Of a stretch of 29,811 bases of DNA, positions 15,883-23,814 are shown piece by piece. Positions within the stretch are counted from its first letter, which is position 1; the number at the start of each line of letters is the position of its first letter. This stretch comes from an uncultured Alistipes sp. GTDB taxonomy: Bacteria > Bacteroidota > Bacteroidia > Bacteroidales > Rikenellaceae. Location of the stretch: contig USBO01000006.1 of NCBI GenBank assembly GCA_900552955.1, positions 1-29,811 of the forward strand, given 5' to 3'. The position numbers and the translations under genes are program-made. Under the pieces are notes generated by a model. That model was not told the DNA's origin, made no database searches, and saw nothing but the letters and a program-made list of their open reading frames with translations.

Positions 15883-18096
15883 TTATTTATCGCGTCTATC
15901 GCCCCGACCGGACAGATTCGCCGGCGGCGTGAGCAGCTTCGGCCCTGCCGGTCGCTGCACGGCCGCCGAATCGGGTTCCGGCAACGGCTCCTTCCAGAAA
16001 CCGCAAGCCCTGAGCAGCGGCACCTTGTCGGGTTCCTGACCGCGGAAGTCGCGGTAGAGCGTCATGCCGTCGGCCTCGCCGCCGCGGCTGAGCACACGCT
16101 CGCGGAAGGCGCGGGCGATTCTCCGGTCGAAGATGTCGCCGCTGCTGCGGAACGCCTCGTAGGCATCCTTGTCGAGCACCTGCGCCCATATATAAAAGTA
16201 GTATCCCGCCGAATAGCCGCCGTCGAAGATGTGGCTGAAGTAGGGATAGCGGTAGCGCGGCTCGATCTGCGGGATCAGCCCCCGCTTCGTGTAGAGCGCC
16301 TCGCGCTCGAAGGCATCGACGTCGAACGGCTCGTAGGTTTTCTGCGCATGGATGTCCATGTCCGACAGCGCGGCCGCGAGCAGTTCGGTCATCTCGAATC
16401 CCTGGTTGAACTGCGCGCTGCGGCGGATCTTCCGCATGAGCGCCGCCGGCATCTTATCGTTGGTGCGGTAGTGCAGCGCATACTGCTCGAGCATCTCGGG
16501 TTCGGTGGCCCAGTTCTCCATCACCTGCGACGGCAGCTCCACGAAATCGCCCTCGACATCGGCCAGTCCGCGGTACCGCACCTTGCGGAAAAGATTGTGC
16601 AGCGCATGGCCGAACTCGTGGAAGAGAGTCTTCGTCTCGTCGAGATTGAGCAGCGTCGGCGTCGAACGGGTCGGACGGGCGTAGTTGGTCACCACTCCCA
16701 CGACGGGCGCCACGCGCCGGTCGCCCTCGTAATACTGCTCGGTGAAATTGCCGCACCATGCGCCGCCGCTCTTCCCCTCGCGCACGTAGTAGTCGAAGTA
16801 GAGCACGCCCAGATGACTCTCGTCCTCGTCGAGCACCTCGTAGACCAGACAGTCGGGGTCGTAGAGCGGCGCGGCGATCGGCCGGAAGGTGATGCCATAA
16901 AGGCGGTTGGCCAGAAAGAAGATGCCGCCCTGCACGTTCTCGAGCGAGAAATAGGGTCGCAGCACCTCGTCATCGAGCGCATAGTCGCGGCGGCGCACCT
17001 TCTCGGCGTAATACCACCAGTCCCACGGCTCGAAGGTCGCCCCGGGATGATCGGCACGCAGCAGCTCCTCCATCGCCGCCAGCTCCTCCCCGGCCCGATC
17101 GAGCGCAGGCGTCCAGATCTCGTCCAACAATGCATAGACCGCCGCGGGCGTACGGGCCATCTGATCGGCGGTCACATAATCGGCATAGGAGTCGTAGCCC
17201 AGCAGGTGCGCCTTCTCGGTGCGCAGGCGGATGTAGTCGTTCACCAGCGCCGTGTTGTCGTCGTCGCCGCCGTCGCAGCGGTCGAGATAGGCCCTGTAGA
17301 GCCGTTCGCGCAATTCGCGGTCCTTGGCATAGCTCAGGAAGGGCAGCATGCTGGGCTTGTGGAGGGTGAAAAGATAATACTTGTCGTCCAGTTCCGCTTC
17401 GCGCGCACGCTCCCGCGCCGCTTCGCGCACGACGGTGGGCAGCCCCTCCAGCTGATCGGCCGTCAGTTCGAGCCGGAACGCATCGTTGGCTCGCAACAGA
17501 TTGTTGCCGAACCGGACCGACAGCCGCGACAGCTCGCCGTTGATCTCCTTGAGGCGCCGCTTGCCCGCCTCGTCGAGCAGCGCCCCCGAACGGACGAACT
17601 GCCGGTAGAGCCTCTCCGTCAGCCGCAACTGCTCGGGGCTGAGCGGCAGCGCCTCGCGCCGGTCGTAGACGGCCCTGACGCGCCCGAACAGCCGCTCGTT
17701 CATGCGGATCCCGTCGGCATGGGCCGCCAGCAGCGGCATCGCCTCCTCCTCGACGGCCTGCATCTCGGGCGTGGCGTTCGACGAGGCGAGCATCTCGAAG
17801 ATCAACGCCGTGCGCTGCAACATCCCTCCCGCGGCGTCGTAGGCCGCGATCGTATTCTCGAACGTCGGCTCGTCCGGCTGCGCGACGATGGCGTCGATCT
17901 CGGCGTTGTGGAGCGACATACCGCGCTCGAAGGCCGGCAGGAAGTGTTCGGGCCGGATGCGGTCGAACGGCGGCACGCCGTAGGGCGTCGTCCACTCCTC
18001 CAAAAAGGGATTGGGTGCTTCGGTCCTCTCCTCCTTACATGCGAAAAACGCCATGATAATAAAAAATATTAAAAATATTCGCTGCAAACGTCCCAT
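15883..18096 (-). CDS. M3-family metallopeptidase paralogue, lipoprotein
   Basis: A 737-aa paralogue of the downstream Dcp-like enzyme with the same architecture. The start is ATG 18096 (MGRLQRIFLIFF). The frame is open to a TTG at 18126, but that codon lies inside the -7 box CAAAGTTA (18124-18131), so it cannot be transcribed. From 18096 the N-terminus is a lipoprotein signal ending in AFFAC, then NPFLEEWTTPYGVPPFDRI. HEFGH is at 493-497 (LFHEFGHALHNLF), followed by DFVELPSQVMENWATE; near the C-terminus is DGGYSAGYYFYIWAQVLDKD. Two tandem exported M3 peptidases suggest a shared role in breaking down imported peptides in the periplasm; substrate preference cannot be told. It is first in its operon and divergent from rsmE. 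Confidence 0.9.
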   Translation of the reverse strand: MGRLQRIFLIFFIIMAFFACKEERTEAPNPFLEEWTTPYGVPPFDRIRPEHFLPAFERGMSLHNAEIDAIVAQPDEPTFENTIAAYDAAGGMLQRTALIFEMLASSNATPEMQAVEEEAMPLLAAHADGIRMNERLFGRVRAVYDRREALPLSPEQLRLTERLYRQFVRSGALLDEAGKRRLKEINGELSRLSVRFGNNLLRANDAFRLELTADQLEGLPTVVREAARERAREAELDDKYYLFTLHKPSMLPFLSYAKDRELRERLYRAYLDRCDGGDDDNTALVNDYIRLRTEKAHLLGYDSYADYVTADQMARTPAAVYALLDEIWTPALDRAGEELAAMEELLRADHPGATFEPWDWWYYAEKVRRRDYALDDEVLRPYFSLENVQGGIFFLANRLYGITFRPIAAPLYDPDCLVYEVLDEDESHLGVLYFDYYVREGKSGGAWCGNFTEQYYEGDRRVAPVVGVVTNYARPTRSTPTLLNLDETKTLFHEFGHALHNLFRKVRYRGLADVEGDFVELPSQVMENWATEPEMLEQYALHYRTNDKMPAALMRKIRRSAQFNQGFEMTELLAAALSDMDIHAQKTYEPFDVDAFEREALYTKRGLIPQIEPRYRYPYFSHIFDGGYSAGYYFYIWAQVLDKDAYEAFRSSGDIFDRRIARAFRERVLSRGGEADGMTLYRDFRGQEPDKVPLLRACGFWKEPLPEPDSAAVQRPAGPKLLTPPANLSGRGDRRDK

Positions 18097-18115
18097 TCGA
18101 TTGGCAATCTTTTTA

Positions 18116-18131
18116 TAACTTTGCAAAGTTA
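18116..18131. promoter_or_regulatory. Palindromic back-to-back -7 boxes of divergent promoters (M3 peptidase / rsmE)
   Basis: TAACTTTGCAAAGTTA is a perfect 16-bp palindrome. Each half is a TAnnTTTG box: TAACTTTG on plus (18116-18123) toward rsmE, and TAACTTTG on minus (18131-18124) toward the M3 gene. The minus promoter has TTG at 18154-18152 with a 20-bp spacer. No good -33 box was found for plus. The predicted starts lie within the opposite half, so the two transcripts would overlap by about 12 nt. Confidence 0.65.
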
Positions 18132-18148
18132 AAAATTATTACACAGTC

Positions 18149-18874
18149 ATGCAACTATTTTACGCACCCGACCTTACCGCGCCGCTCTACACGCTGGGCG
18201 AGGAGGAGTCGAAGCACTGCATCCGCGTACTGCGGCTCCGACGGGGCGACACGCTCCATCTGACCGACGGCCGCGGGACGCTCTGCCGGTGCGAAATCGC
18301 CGAGGAGGATGCCCGCCGCTGCACGGTGCGCGTCGTGGAGCGCACTCCCGACTACGAACGGATGCCCTACCGGCTGACGATGGCCGTGGCGCCGACCAAG
18401 AACATCGAACGTTTCGAGTGGTTCCTGGAGAAGGCCACCGAGGTGGGCGTGAGCGAGATCGTCCCGCTCCTCTGCGAGCGCTCCGAGCGGCGCGCGCTCA
18501 AAGCCGAACGCGCCGAGCGGGTGGTCGTATCGGCCATGAAGCAGTCGCTCAAGACCTACTGCCCCCTCCTGCGGCCGCTCACGCCGCTGGCCGACCTGCT
18601 GGCCGAACCGTTCGACGGGCGGCGCATGATCGCCCACTGCGATGCGCCGCGCGGCGAGAAACGCTACCTCGCCGAGACGCTCCGCCCGCACGAAAACCTG
18701 CTGGTGCTCATCGGCCCCGAAGGCGACTTCTCGCCCGCCGAGATCGACGCCGCGCTGGCCGCCGGCTTCGAGGAGATCACACTGGGCCGTCAGCGGCTGC
18801 GCACCGAGACGGCGGCCGTCGTGGCCACGGTCATGGCCGCCACACGCAATCACACACCCGACCAAACCGCATAA
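18149..18874 (+). CDS. rsmE: 16S rRNA (uracil1498-N3)-methyltransferase RsmE
   Basis: A 241-aa cytoplasmic SPOUT-class methyltransferase that methylates U1498 of 16S rRNA in the decoding centre. The N-terminal PUA-like domain (~1-70) has SKHCIRVLRLRRGD. The knotted catalytic domain has KNIERFEWFLEKATEVGV (~84-101), the SAM-binding GPEGDFS (189-195) and the C-terminal LGRQRLRTETA (212-222). Length and motifs are normal. ATG 18149 follows the plus-strand -7 box by 25 bp. The stop is 3 bp before the hyfB-like ATG, so rsmE appears to be the first gene of the transcript carrying the hydrogenase-related membrane complex. The AT-rich leader (TTAAAAATTATTACACAGTC) is typical of Bacteroidetes. Confidence 0.95.
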   Translation: MQLFYAPDLTAPLYTLGEEESKHCIRVLRLRRGDTLHLTDGRGTLCRCEIAEEDARRCTVRVVERTPDYERMPYRLTMAVAPTKNIERFEWFLEKATEVGVSEIVPLLCERSERRALKAERAERVVVSAMKQSLKTYCPLLRPLTPLADLLAEPFDGRRMIAHCDAPRGEKRYLAETLRPHENLLVLIGPEGDFSPAEIDAALAAGFEEITLGRQRLRTETAAVVATVMAATRNHTPDQTA

Positions 18875-18877
18875 ATC

Positions 18878-20866
18878 ATGCTGATCGTCACACTTATCCT
18901 GCTGACCCTCATGGGCGCCGCCATCTTCGCCGCCCCGCTTCGCCGCAAGGCGTGGGTCGCGCTGGCCTTCGTCATCGTGTTCGCCGCCGTCGGCGCGACG
19001 GCCGCCGTGGCAGCCCTCACGGGCGCCCTGCCGCCGGCCGGTCTGCCGCTGCCGACGCTGCTCTTCGGCGAGGAGTCGCTGCGCATGGACGCCCTCTCGG
19101 CCCTCTTCACGCTGCTCATCGCCGCAGGGTCGGTCGCCGCCGCCCTCTACGCCAAAGGCTACGTCGACCGTTACCTCGACCGCAAACCCGCGGCGCACAT
19201 CTCGCTCCACTACTTCGCCTTCGCGCTACTGGCGCTCTCGATGACGGCCGTCGTCACGGCCGGCGGCGGCTACACCTTCCTCTTCTGGTGGGAGCTGATG
19301 ACCCTCTCGTCGTTCGTGCTCATCCTCTTCGACGCCGAGCGCAAGGAGGTGCTCAAGGCGGCGCTGACCTATCTGGTGATGATGCATCTCGGCTTCTTCG
19401 CCCTGCTCATCGGCTTCGTCACGCTGCAAGCCGCCGAAGGATCGGCCGACTTCGCCGCGCTGGCCCCCTACTTCGCCGCGCACCGGCCGTTGCCGCTGCT
19501 GCTCGTCTTTGTGGCGGGCTTCGGCATGAAGGCCGGACTCTTCCCGATGCACGTCTGGCTGCCCGAGGCGCACCCCGCCGCTCCGTCGCACGTCTCGGCG
19601 CTGATGTCGGGCGTGATGATTAAAACGGGTGTCTACGGCGTGCTGCGCACGGCGATGTACCTCCCGGCCGGCGAGGCGCTCGCCACGGCGGGCATCATCC
19701 TGCTGGGCGCAGGCATCGTCACGGGGCTGTGGGGCGTCCTGCTGGCCACCATGCAGAACGACATCAAACGGCTGCTGGCCTACTCCTCGATCGAAAACAT
19801 CGGGATCATCTTCATCGGCATCGGCACGGCGTTGCTGGGACGCAGCGCCGGCAACGACACGGTGGCCCTGTGCGGCATGGCGGGAGCGCTGCTGCACTCG
19901 CTCAACCACTCGTTCTTCAAATCGCTGCTCTTCTTCGGCGCGGGCAACCTCTACGCCGAGGCGCACACCACGGCGCTCGACCGCTTCGGCGGCGCGGCTC
20001 GTCAGATGCCCGTCACGGCGATTCTCTTTCTGGCCGGTACGGCGGCCATCTGCGCCCTGCCTCCTCTGAACGGATTCGTCTCGGAATTTATTATCTACAC
20101 GGGGATGTTCCGCAGCATCGCCGGAGGCGAACAAGTGCTGCTCGCAGCGGCCGGCGTCACGGCGCTCGCGCTGATCGGCGGGCTGGCGCTCTTCGCCTTC
20201 ACGAAACTCTACGGCATCGTCTTCCTCGGTGCGCCGCGCACGCACGAAGTGGCCGAAATGCACGAGGCCGACAACTACCGCATCGCCGCCATGGCGCTGC
20301 CTGCGGCAGGAATCCTGCTCGTCGGAACGCTGCCGTGGACGGTGCTGCCGCTCTTTACGCAAGTGGCCGCGACGCTGCTGCCCGAGCTGCGGTCGACCGC
20401 CGCCGCACTGCCGTTGCAGGCGGGTCTCTCGCAGATCACGCTCGTCGCGGCCGTACTCGTCGCGGTCACCGGCCTGCTGCTCGCCGCCAAACGGCGCGCG
20501 CTGCGCCGCCGCACCGTCGCCGAGGGGCCGACGTGGGGCTGCGGCTTCACGGCCCTCAACACCCGCATGCAATACACGGGCGAATCCTTCTCCGAAGGGC
20601 TGGAGAGCATCGTCCACTCCTTCACCGAGGAGGTCGTCGAGGGCACGGCGGTCGCCAAACAGGAGATCTTCCCCTCGGCGCACGACTTCGACATCCGCCG
20701 CAAAGACCGCGTCGCGCGGCTCTTCTCGGCATGGTGGGTCGAACTGCTCCACCAGCTCAACACCCGCGTCATGCGGCTGCGCACGGGGAAGATCAACCAC
20801 TACATCCTCTTCGCGCTGCTCTTCATCGTACTCATATTCCTATGTTCCATCCTCAATCTGCTCTGA
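18878..20866 (+). CDS. hyfB: HyfB/HycC-like antiporter-type membrane subunit of an Ehr complex
   Basis: A 662-aa polytopic inner-membrane subunit homologous to NuoL/HyfB/MrpA, expected to move protons or sodium. Residues of the ion channel are present: E139 in LFWWELMTLSS (helix 5 glutamate), K218 in GFGMKAGLFPMHVWLPEAHP (helix 7 lysine), K249 in GVMIKTGVYG, and H340, H344 and K348 in LLHSLNHSFFKSLLFFGAGN. The C-terminal region has WGCGFTALNTRMQYTGESF, the HycC/HyfB signature that separates this group from complex I NuoL. It ends with an extra helix (HYILFALLFIVLIFL). The gene starts 3 bp after rsmE, and its TGA overlaps the ATG of the next gene. It is the largest ion-translocating module of the cluster. 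Confidence 0.9.
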   Translation: MLIVTLILLTLMGAAIFAAPLRRKAWVALAFVIVFAAVGATAAVAALTGALPPAGLPLPTLLFGEESLRMDALSALFTLLIAAGSVAAALYAKGYVDRYLDRKPAAHISLHYFAFALLALSMTAVVTAGGGYTFLFWWELMTLSSFVLILFDAERKEVLKAALTYLVMMHLGFFALLIGFVTLQAAEGSADFAALAPYFAAHRPLPLLLVFVAGFGMKAGLFPMHVWLPEAHPAAPSHVSALMSGVMIKTGVYGVLRTAMYLPAGEALATAGIILLGAGIVTGLWGVLLATMQNDIKRLLAYSSIENIGIIFIGIGTALLGRSAGNDTVALCGMAGALLHSLNHSFFKSLLFFGAGNLYAEAHTTALDRFGGAARQMPVTAILFLAGTAAICALPPLNGFVSEFIIYTGMFRSIAGGEQVLLAAAGVTALALIGGLALFAFTKLYGIVFLGAPRTHEVAEMHEADNYRIAAMALPAAGILLVGTLPWTVLPLFTQVAATLLPELRSTAAALPLQAGLSQITLVAAVLVAVTGLLLAAKRRALRRRTVAEGPTWGCGFTALNTRMQYTGESFSEGLESIVHSFTEEVVEGTAVAKQEIFPSAHDFDIRRKDRVARLFSAWWVELLHQLNTRVMRLRTGKINHYILFALLFIVLIFLCSILNLL

Positions 20867-21783
20867 TGACGACTCTGCTCAATACGCTCCTGCTGCTTGC
20901 CGTCGCCCTGTCGATCACGGGCGTCGTCAACCGCACGCGCGCACGTCTGGCCGGACGCCGCGGCCCGCGCTTCACGCAACATCTGCACAACACGGCGCTG
21001 CTCCTGCGCAAAGGGGCCGTCTACTCGACCACGACCACGGCCCTCTTCCGCACGGCGCCGGCGCTCTATCTGGCTGCGGCCGTCACGGCGCTGCTCTTCA
21101 TTCCGGTGGGCGACCTGCCGCCCGCGGTCTCGTTCCCGGGCGATCTGGTCTGCTTCGTCTACCTGCTCGGGCTGAGCCGCGCGGCGCTCATACTGGCCGC
21201 GATGGATACGGGCAGCTCGTTCGAGGGAATGGGCGCCAGCCGCGAAGCGCTCTACGGGGCGCTGGTCGAGCCGGCGCTGCTGCTCACCGCGGCCACGCTG
21301 GCGCTCATGACGGGGCACACCTCCTTTGCGGCGATCTTCTCGGCCGCGACGCCCGTCGGGGTGCGCTTCACGATCATCCTGCTGCTGCTGGGATACCTGT
21401 TCACCAAGATCTTCATCGTCGAGCAGGGACGCATTCCGGTCGACGACCCGCGCACGCACCTCGAACTGACGATGGTGCACGAGGTGATGTGCCTCGACTA
21501 CTGCGGCATCGACCTGGCCTTCATTCAGATCGCCGGCTGGCTCAAAGGCGCCGCACTGGCCGTGCTGGCCGCCGACACGCTACTGCTGGGCGGCGCGCTG
21601 CGCTGGTGGTGGGCCGCTCCTTTGGCCGTGCTGCTGCCGGGACTGGCCGTCGGCATCGTCGAATCGACCCAGGCGCGCAACAAACTCTCGCGCAACACCA
21701 CTTTTCTGCTCACCATCGCCGCACTCGCCGCGCTGATCTTCTTCGTGGCGCTGCTGCTGCACCTCAATATCGACATCCGATGA
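20866..21783 (+). CDS. hyfC: HyfC/HycD-like (NuoH-type) membrane subunit of the Ehr complex
   Basis: A 305-aa inner-membrane protein of the NuoH/HycD family, which connects the peripheral redox arm to the ion-pumping subunits. The conserved cytoplasmic loop GSSFEGMGASRE (E120) and the block EQGRIPVDDPRTHLELTMVH (186-205) with E206 are intact; these form the acidic path next to the Q/NiFe cavity in relatives. About eight membrane helices are visible. The start chosen is ATG 20866, overlapping the hyfB stop as TGATGA. ATG 20842, eight codons earlier in frame, is an alternative. The stop overlaps the next start as ATGA at 21780, so translation is likely coupled. Confidence 0.9.
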   Translation: MTTLLNTLLLLAVALSITGVVNRTRARLAGRRGPRFTQHLHNTALLLRKGAVYSTTTTALFRTAPALYLAAAVTALLFIPVGDLPPAVSFPGDLVCFVYLLGLSRAALILAAMDTGSSFEGMGASREALYGALVEPALLLTAATLALMTGHTSFAAIFSAATPVGVRFTIILLLLGYLFTKIFIVEQGRIPVDDPRTHLELTMVHEVMCLDYCGIDLAFIQIAGWLKGAALAVLAADTLLLGGALRWWWAAPLAVLLPGLAVGIVESTQARNKLSRNTTFLLTIAALAALIFFVALLLHLNIDIR

Positions 21784-22409
21784 CACTCGCACTCGTACTT
21801 CTCTACGTCGTTTCGCTGGTCTACATCTCCATTACGGAGCGCTTCCGCAGCTACGCCTCGCTCGTGGGGCTGCAAGGGTGGCTGCTACTGGCCATCGCAC
21901 TGGTGCGCCTCCAGCAGATCGAGATCGGCTCGCTGCTCTTCGTCGTGGCCGAAACGCTGATCTTCAAGGCGATCGTCGTACCGGCCATCCTCTTCGCCGT
22001 GATCCGCCGCACGAAGATCAACCGCATCGCGGCGTCGGGCACGTCGCAGTTCAATTCGCTGATGCTGTCGCTCGCAGCGCTCGTTGCGAGCGTCTCGGTC
22101 ACCTACAGCATCGCCGAGGAGTCGATCAACCTGATCTTCTTCGGCGTGGCGCTCTACGCGCTGCTCAGCGGACTGATCCTCATCGTGGTGCGCACGCGCA
22201 TCTTCTCGCACATGGTGGGATTTCTGGTCATCGAGAACGGCGTCTTCCTCTTCTCGATGGCCGTCGGGGTCGAGATGCCTTCGATGATCGAGACGGCTAT
22301 CATGCTCGACATCCTCATCTCGATCCTGATGCTCGGGCTCTTCCTCACCAAGATCGGCGCCCGCTTCCGCATCGGCGACACCGACCTGCTGACCAACGTT
22401 AAAGACTGA
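21780..22409 (+). CDS. hyfE: HyfE-like membrane subunit of the Ehr complex
   Basis: A 209-aa protein made almost entirely of membrane helices (about six), resembling HyfE of E. coli hydrogenase-4, which is related to NuoK. Near the N-terminus is ITERFRSYASLVGLQGW, then VVAETLIFKAIVVPAI with a buried glutamate and lysine. Later come VRTRIFSHMVGFLVIENGVF and EMPSMIETAIMLDILISIL, whose buried acidic residues match those of NuoK-type subunits. Length is close to E. coli HyfE (~216 aa). The ATG overlaps the preceding stop; the next gene starts 7 bp after its stop. HyfE is absent from the simpler Hyc-type formate hydrogenlyase, so the complex is of Hyf type. Confidence 0.88.
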   Translation: MTLALVLLYVVSLVYISITERFRSYASLVGLQGWLLLAIALVRLQQIEIGSLLFVVAETLIFKAIVVPAILFAVIRRTKINRIAASGTSQFNSLMLSLAALVASVSVTYSIAEESINLIFFGVALYALLSGLILIVVRTRIFSHMVGFLVIENGVFLFSMAVGVEMPSMIETAIMLDILISILMLGLFLTKIGARFRIGDTDLLTNVKD

Positions 22410-22416
22410 CCCTCGT

Positions 22417-23814
22417 ATGATCGCACTCTACTTTCTGCTCTCCGCGCTGATCGCCCTGGCCGCAGCCTTCGCACCGCAGCGCCGCACGGTCAAATGGCTG
22501 GGCGCCGCCTTCTACCTCGTCCAACTGCTGCTGGCAGCCTTCATCGTCGCCCGAGGCTACGGCGAGGTCTCGTCGCAGTTCTTCCGCTTCGACGCGGCAG
22601 GCACGCTCTTCTTCGCGCTGCTGACCGTCGTCTCGGCCTTCGTCTTCGTCCACTCGTGCGTCTACCTGCGAGACAACCCGCTCAAGGAGTACCGCCTCTA
22701 CTTCACGCTGCTGATGCTGCTCACCACAGCCATCACGGGCGTTTACTTCGCCCGCAACATCGCCGTGACGTGGATCTTCCTCGAAGCCACGACGCTCTGC
22801 GCCGCCGGCATCGTCTACCACCGCCGCACGGAGCAGGCGCTCGAAGCGACGTGGAAATACATCTTCGTCTGCTCGGTGGGCATCGCCACAGCCTATCTGG
22901 GCATCCTGCTGCTCTCGTCGCTGGGCGACGGTTCGCTGCGCTACGAGGAGCTGGCGCGCAGCGTCGGAGGCGGCAACCCGCTCTATCTGAAGATCGCCTT
23001 CCTGCTGATCCTCTGCGGCTACAGCTGCAAGATGGAGATTTTCCCCCTCTACACGATCGGCGTCGACGCCAACTTCGCCGCGCCGGCCCCCGCCTCGGCG
23101 CTGATCTCGACGGGGCTGGTCAACGCCGGTTTTCTGGCCGTGTGGCGCGTCTACCGCATCATGGAGCAGACCGAAGCGATCGGCTGGGTACGCAACGTGC
23201 TGCTGCTGACGGGCATCCTCTCGCTGGCCGTGGGGGCACTCTTCCTGCGGCGCACCAACAACTACAAACGCTTCCTCTCCTACTCGACGGTCGAGAACAT
23301 GGGCATCGCCGCCATCGGACTGGGCATCGGCGGGCTCGGCGTCTGGGCGGCCGTGTTCCACGTCGTCTGCCACACGCTGGTCAAGAGCAGCCTCTTCCTG
23401 CAAATGGCCGTCGTGCGGCGCATCTACAACGGCTACCGCATCAACCGCATCGGCGACTACATCCGCATCAACCCCACGGGAGCCGTGGGACTGCTCGTCG
23501 GCATGGCCGTGCTGCTGGCCTTCCCGCCATCGCCGTTCTTCCTCTCGGAAGTGATGCTCTTCCGCGAGACGATCGCCGGCGGACGGTGGTGGGTGGCCGG
23601 CATCATGCTGCTGCTGCTCTGCATCGTCATCTACTCGGTCTGCTATCGCATCGTCAAGCTCTGCTACCAGCCCAATCAGGACGAGCTGCACCCCGCACCG
23701 GCACGCAACGCCCTGTCGTGGGCGGCCTTCTCGCTGCTGGCCGCAGCGATGGTCGTCGGCATCTGGCAGCCCGCGCTGCTGCAACAACTCATCGATCAAA
23801 TCGTTTCGCTATAA
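22417..23814 (+). CDS. hyfF: HyfF-like second antiporter-type membrane subunit of the Ehr complex
   Basis: A 465-aa NuoL/M/N-related membrane protein and the second antiporter-like module of the cluster. Channel residues are kept: E123 in VTWIFLEATTLCAAGIVYH, K205 in CGYSCKMEIFPLYTIGVDAN, and K323 in FHVVCHTLVKSSLFLQM. NNYKRFLSYSTVENMGIAAI is the typical broken-helix region. HyfF of E. coli is somewhat longer (~525 aa). Fourteen or so membrane helices are likely. The stop TAA shares its last A with the ATG of the following gene (TAATG), so coupling is likely. No HyfD homologue is present, so the arm has two antiporter subunits (HyfB and HyfF) where E. coli hydrogenase-4 has three. Confidence 0.88.
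   Translation: MIALYFLLSALIALAAAFAPQRRTVKWLGAAFYLVQLLLAAFIVARGYGEVSSQFFRFDAAGTLFFALLTVVSAFVFVHSCVYLRDNPLKEYRLYFTLLMLLTTAITGVYFARNIAVTWIFLEATTLCAAGIVYHRRTEQALEATWKYIFVCSVGIATAYLGILLLSSLGDGSLRYEELARSVGGGNPLYLKIAFLLILCGYSCKMEIFPLYTIGVDANFAAPAPASALISTGLVNAGFLAVWRVYRIMEQTEAIGWVRNVLLLTGILSLAVGALFLRRTNNYKRFLSYSTVENMGIAAIGLGIGGLGVWAAVFHVVCHTLVKSSLFLQMAVVRRIYNGYRINRIGDYIRINPTGAVGLLVGMAVLLAFPPSPFFLSEVMLFRETIAGGRWWVAGIMLLLLCIVIYSVCYRIVKLCYQPNQDELHPAPARNALSWAAFSLLAAAMVVGIWQPALLQQLIDQIVSL

Noticed and set aside
18097..18126. Upstream TTG start for the second M3 peptidase
   Set aside because: It lies within the -7 box; ATG 18096 gives a normal lipoprotein signal.
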